In this document: one piece after another, positions 6,262-6,635 of the stretch | Layout: the number at the start of each line of letters is the position of its first letter | Numbering within the stretch: the first letter of the stretch is position 1 | NCBI GenBank assembly: GCA_016787375.1 | Contig: JAEUUM010000530.1 | Coordinates: forward strand, 1 to 6,635 | DNA from: Saprospiraceae bacterium | GTDB lineage: Bacteria > Bacteroidota > Bacteroidia > Chitinophagales > Saprospiraceae | DNA length: 6,635 nucleotides | Reading direction: 5' to 3' | Program-made: the position numbers and the translations under genes | Notes under the pieces: generated by a model | What the model was told of the DNA's origin: nothing | Seen by the model: only the letters and a program-made list of their open reading frames with translations | Databases searched by the model: none

Positions 6262-6635
6262 AAAAATTCTTCGTTTTTCTGGGTTTGATCATTTCTTGCT
6301 TTCATGTAAATGCGCAAGTAGTATTTGGCGTTAACAATTACACTCAATACCATATTGGCTCATTACCTATAATAATTTCTGTGCCTCACGGTGGACTTGT
6401 CGCTCCTGACAGTATCCCTAACAGAACTTGTAATTCTCCGACCTTTGATCTTGACAGCAGAACAATTGAGCTTGCGAGACAAATTGACACAGCCCTCTAC
6501 AATTTAACGGGTTGCCGACCTCATTTGATAATTTGTAATTTGCGAAGGACGAAAGTTGATTGTAATAGAAATATCACAGATGGAGCATGTGGAAATTTGA
6601 ATGCTGAAAATGCATGGATAGATTTTCATAATTTT
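6258..6635 (+). CDS. Exported N-formylglutamate amidohydrolase-like protein, 3' end cut by window
   Basis: The frame is open to the last base, giving 126 residues of an incomplete protein. From GTG 6258 it starts with a textbook signal peptide (KKFFVFLGLIISCFHVNAQ, cleavage after residue 20). The in-frame ATG at 6201 would add 19 residues ahead of the basic n-region and is less likely; an in-frame TAA at 6189-6191 excludes anything earlier. The mature part shows motifs of the N-formylglutamate amidohydrolase family: 'ISVPHGG' at 40-46, Asp at 64 and 66, and 'LRRTKVDCNR' at 95-104, followed by 'AENAWIDFHNF' at 116-126. Such enzymes release formate from N-formylglutamate in histidine breakdown, but exported versions probably act on other amides. 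The likely catalytic region downstream is missing, so activity cannot be judged. Confidence 0.75.
   Translation, partial: MKKFFVFLGLIISCFHVNAQVVFGVNNYTQYHIGSLPIIISVPHGGLVAPDSIPNRTCNSPTFDLDSRTIELARQIDTALYNLTGCRPHLIICNLRRTKVDCNRNITDGACGNLNAENAWIDFHNF

Overview
The window is AT-rich bacterial DNA, most likely from a member of the Bacteroidota (Flavobacteriia/Saprospiria-like; the genus cannot be called). Pointers are a C-terminal type IX secretion (T9SS) sorting domain with the 'YPNP' start, several signal peptides ending in '-AQ', A-rich start regions without Shine-Dalgarno sequences, and promoter-like TTG-N19-TAnnTTtG elements. All recognised genes lie on the + strand.

Layout. (1) 19-1209: secreted or periplasmic serine hydrolase of the beta-lactamase/PBP4* family, followed after 5 bp by (2) 1215-1877, a six-helix membrane protein with a TTG start; the two look co-transcribed. 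(3) 1878-2038: an intergenic stretch with short GCCCGAC-type repeats. (4) 2039-2659: a DUF523 (TudS-like) protein retaining the three cysteines expected to hold an Fe-S cluster, followed after 19 bp by (5) 2679-4160, a second serine hydrolase, fused to an N-terminal NTF2-like domain and clearly homologous to the first. (6) 4161-4474: non-coding region with a good Bacteroidota promoter candidate. (7) 4475-6058: exported eight-module FG-GAP/PQQ-like beta-propeller with a T9SS tail. (8) 6059-6257: intergenic region with palindromes and a possible 10-codon leader peptide. (9) 6258 to the window end: the N-terminal part of an exported N-formylglutamate-amidohydrolase-like protein, cut by the window edge.

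How the genes fit together. Four of the six products appear to be exported, and two are related serine hydrolases acting on unknown ester, amide or peptide substrates. No known named system is recognisable. The most defensible points of interest are the hydrolase/membrane-protein pair, the paralogous hydrolase pair with differing third catalytic motifs, the DUF523 enzyme next to a hydrolase, and the regular eight-fold hybrid propeller. There are no RNA genes, CRISPR arrays or intact mobile elements that I can see.
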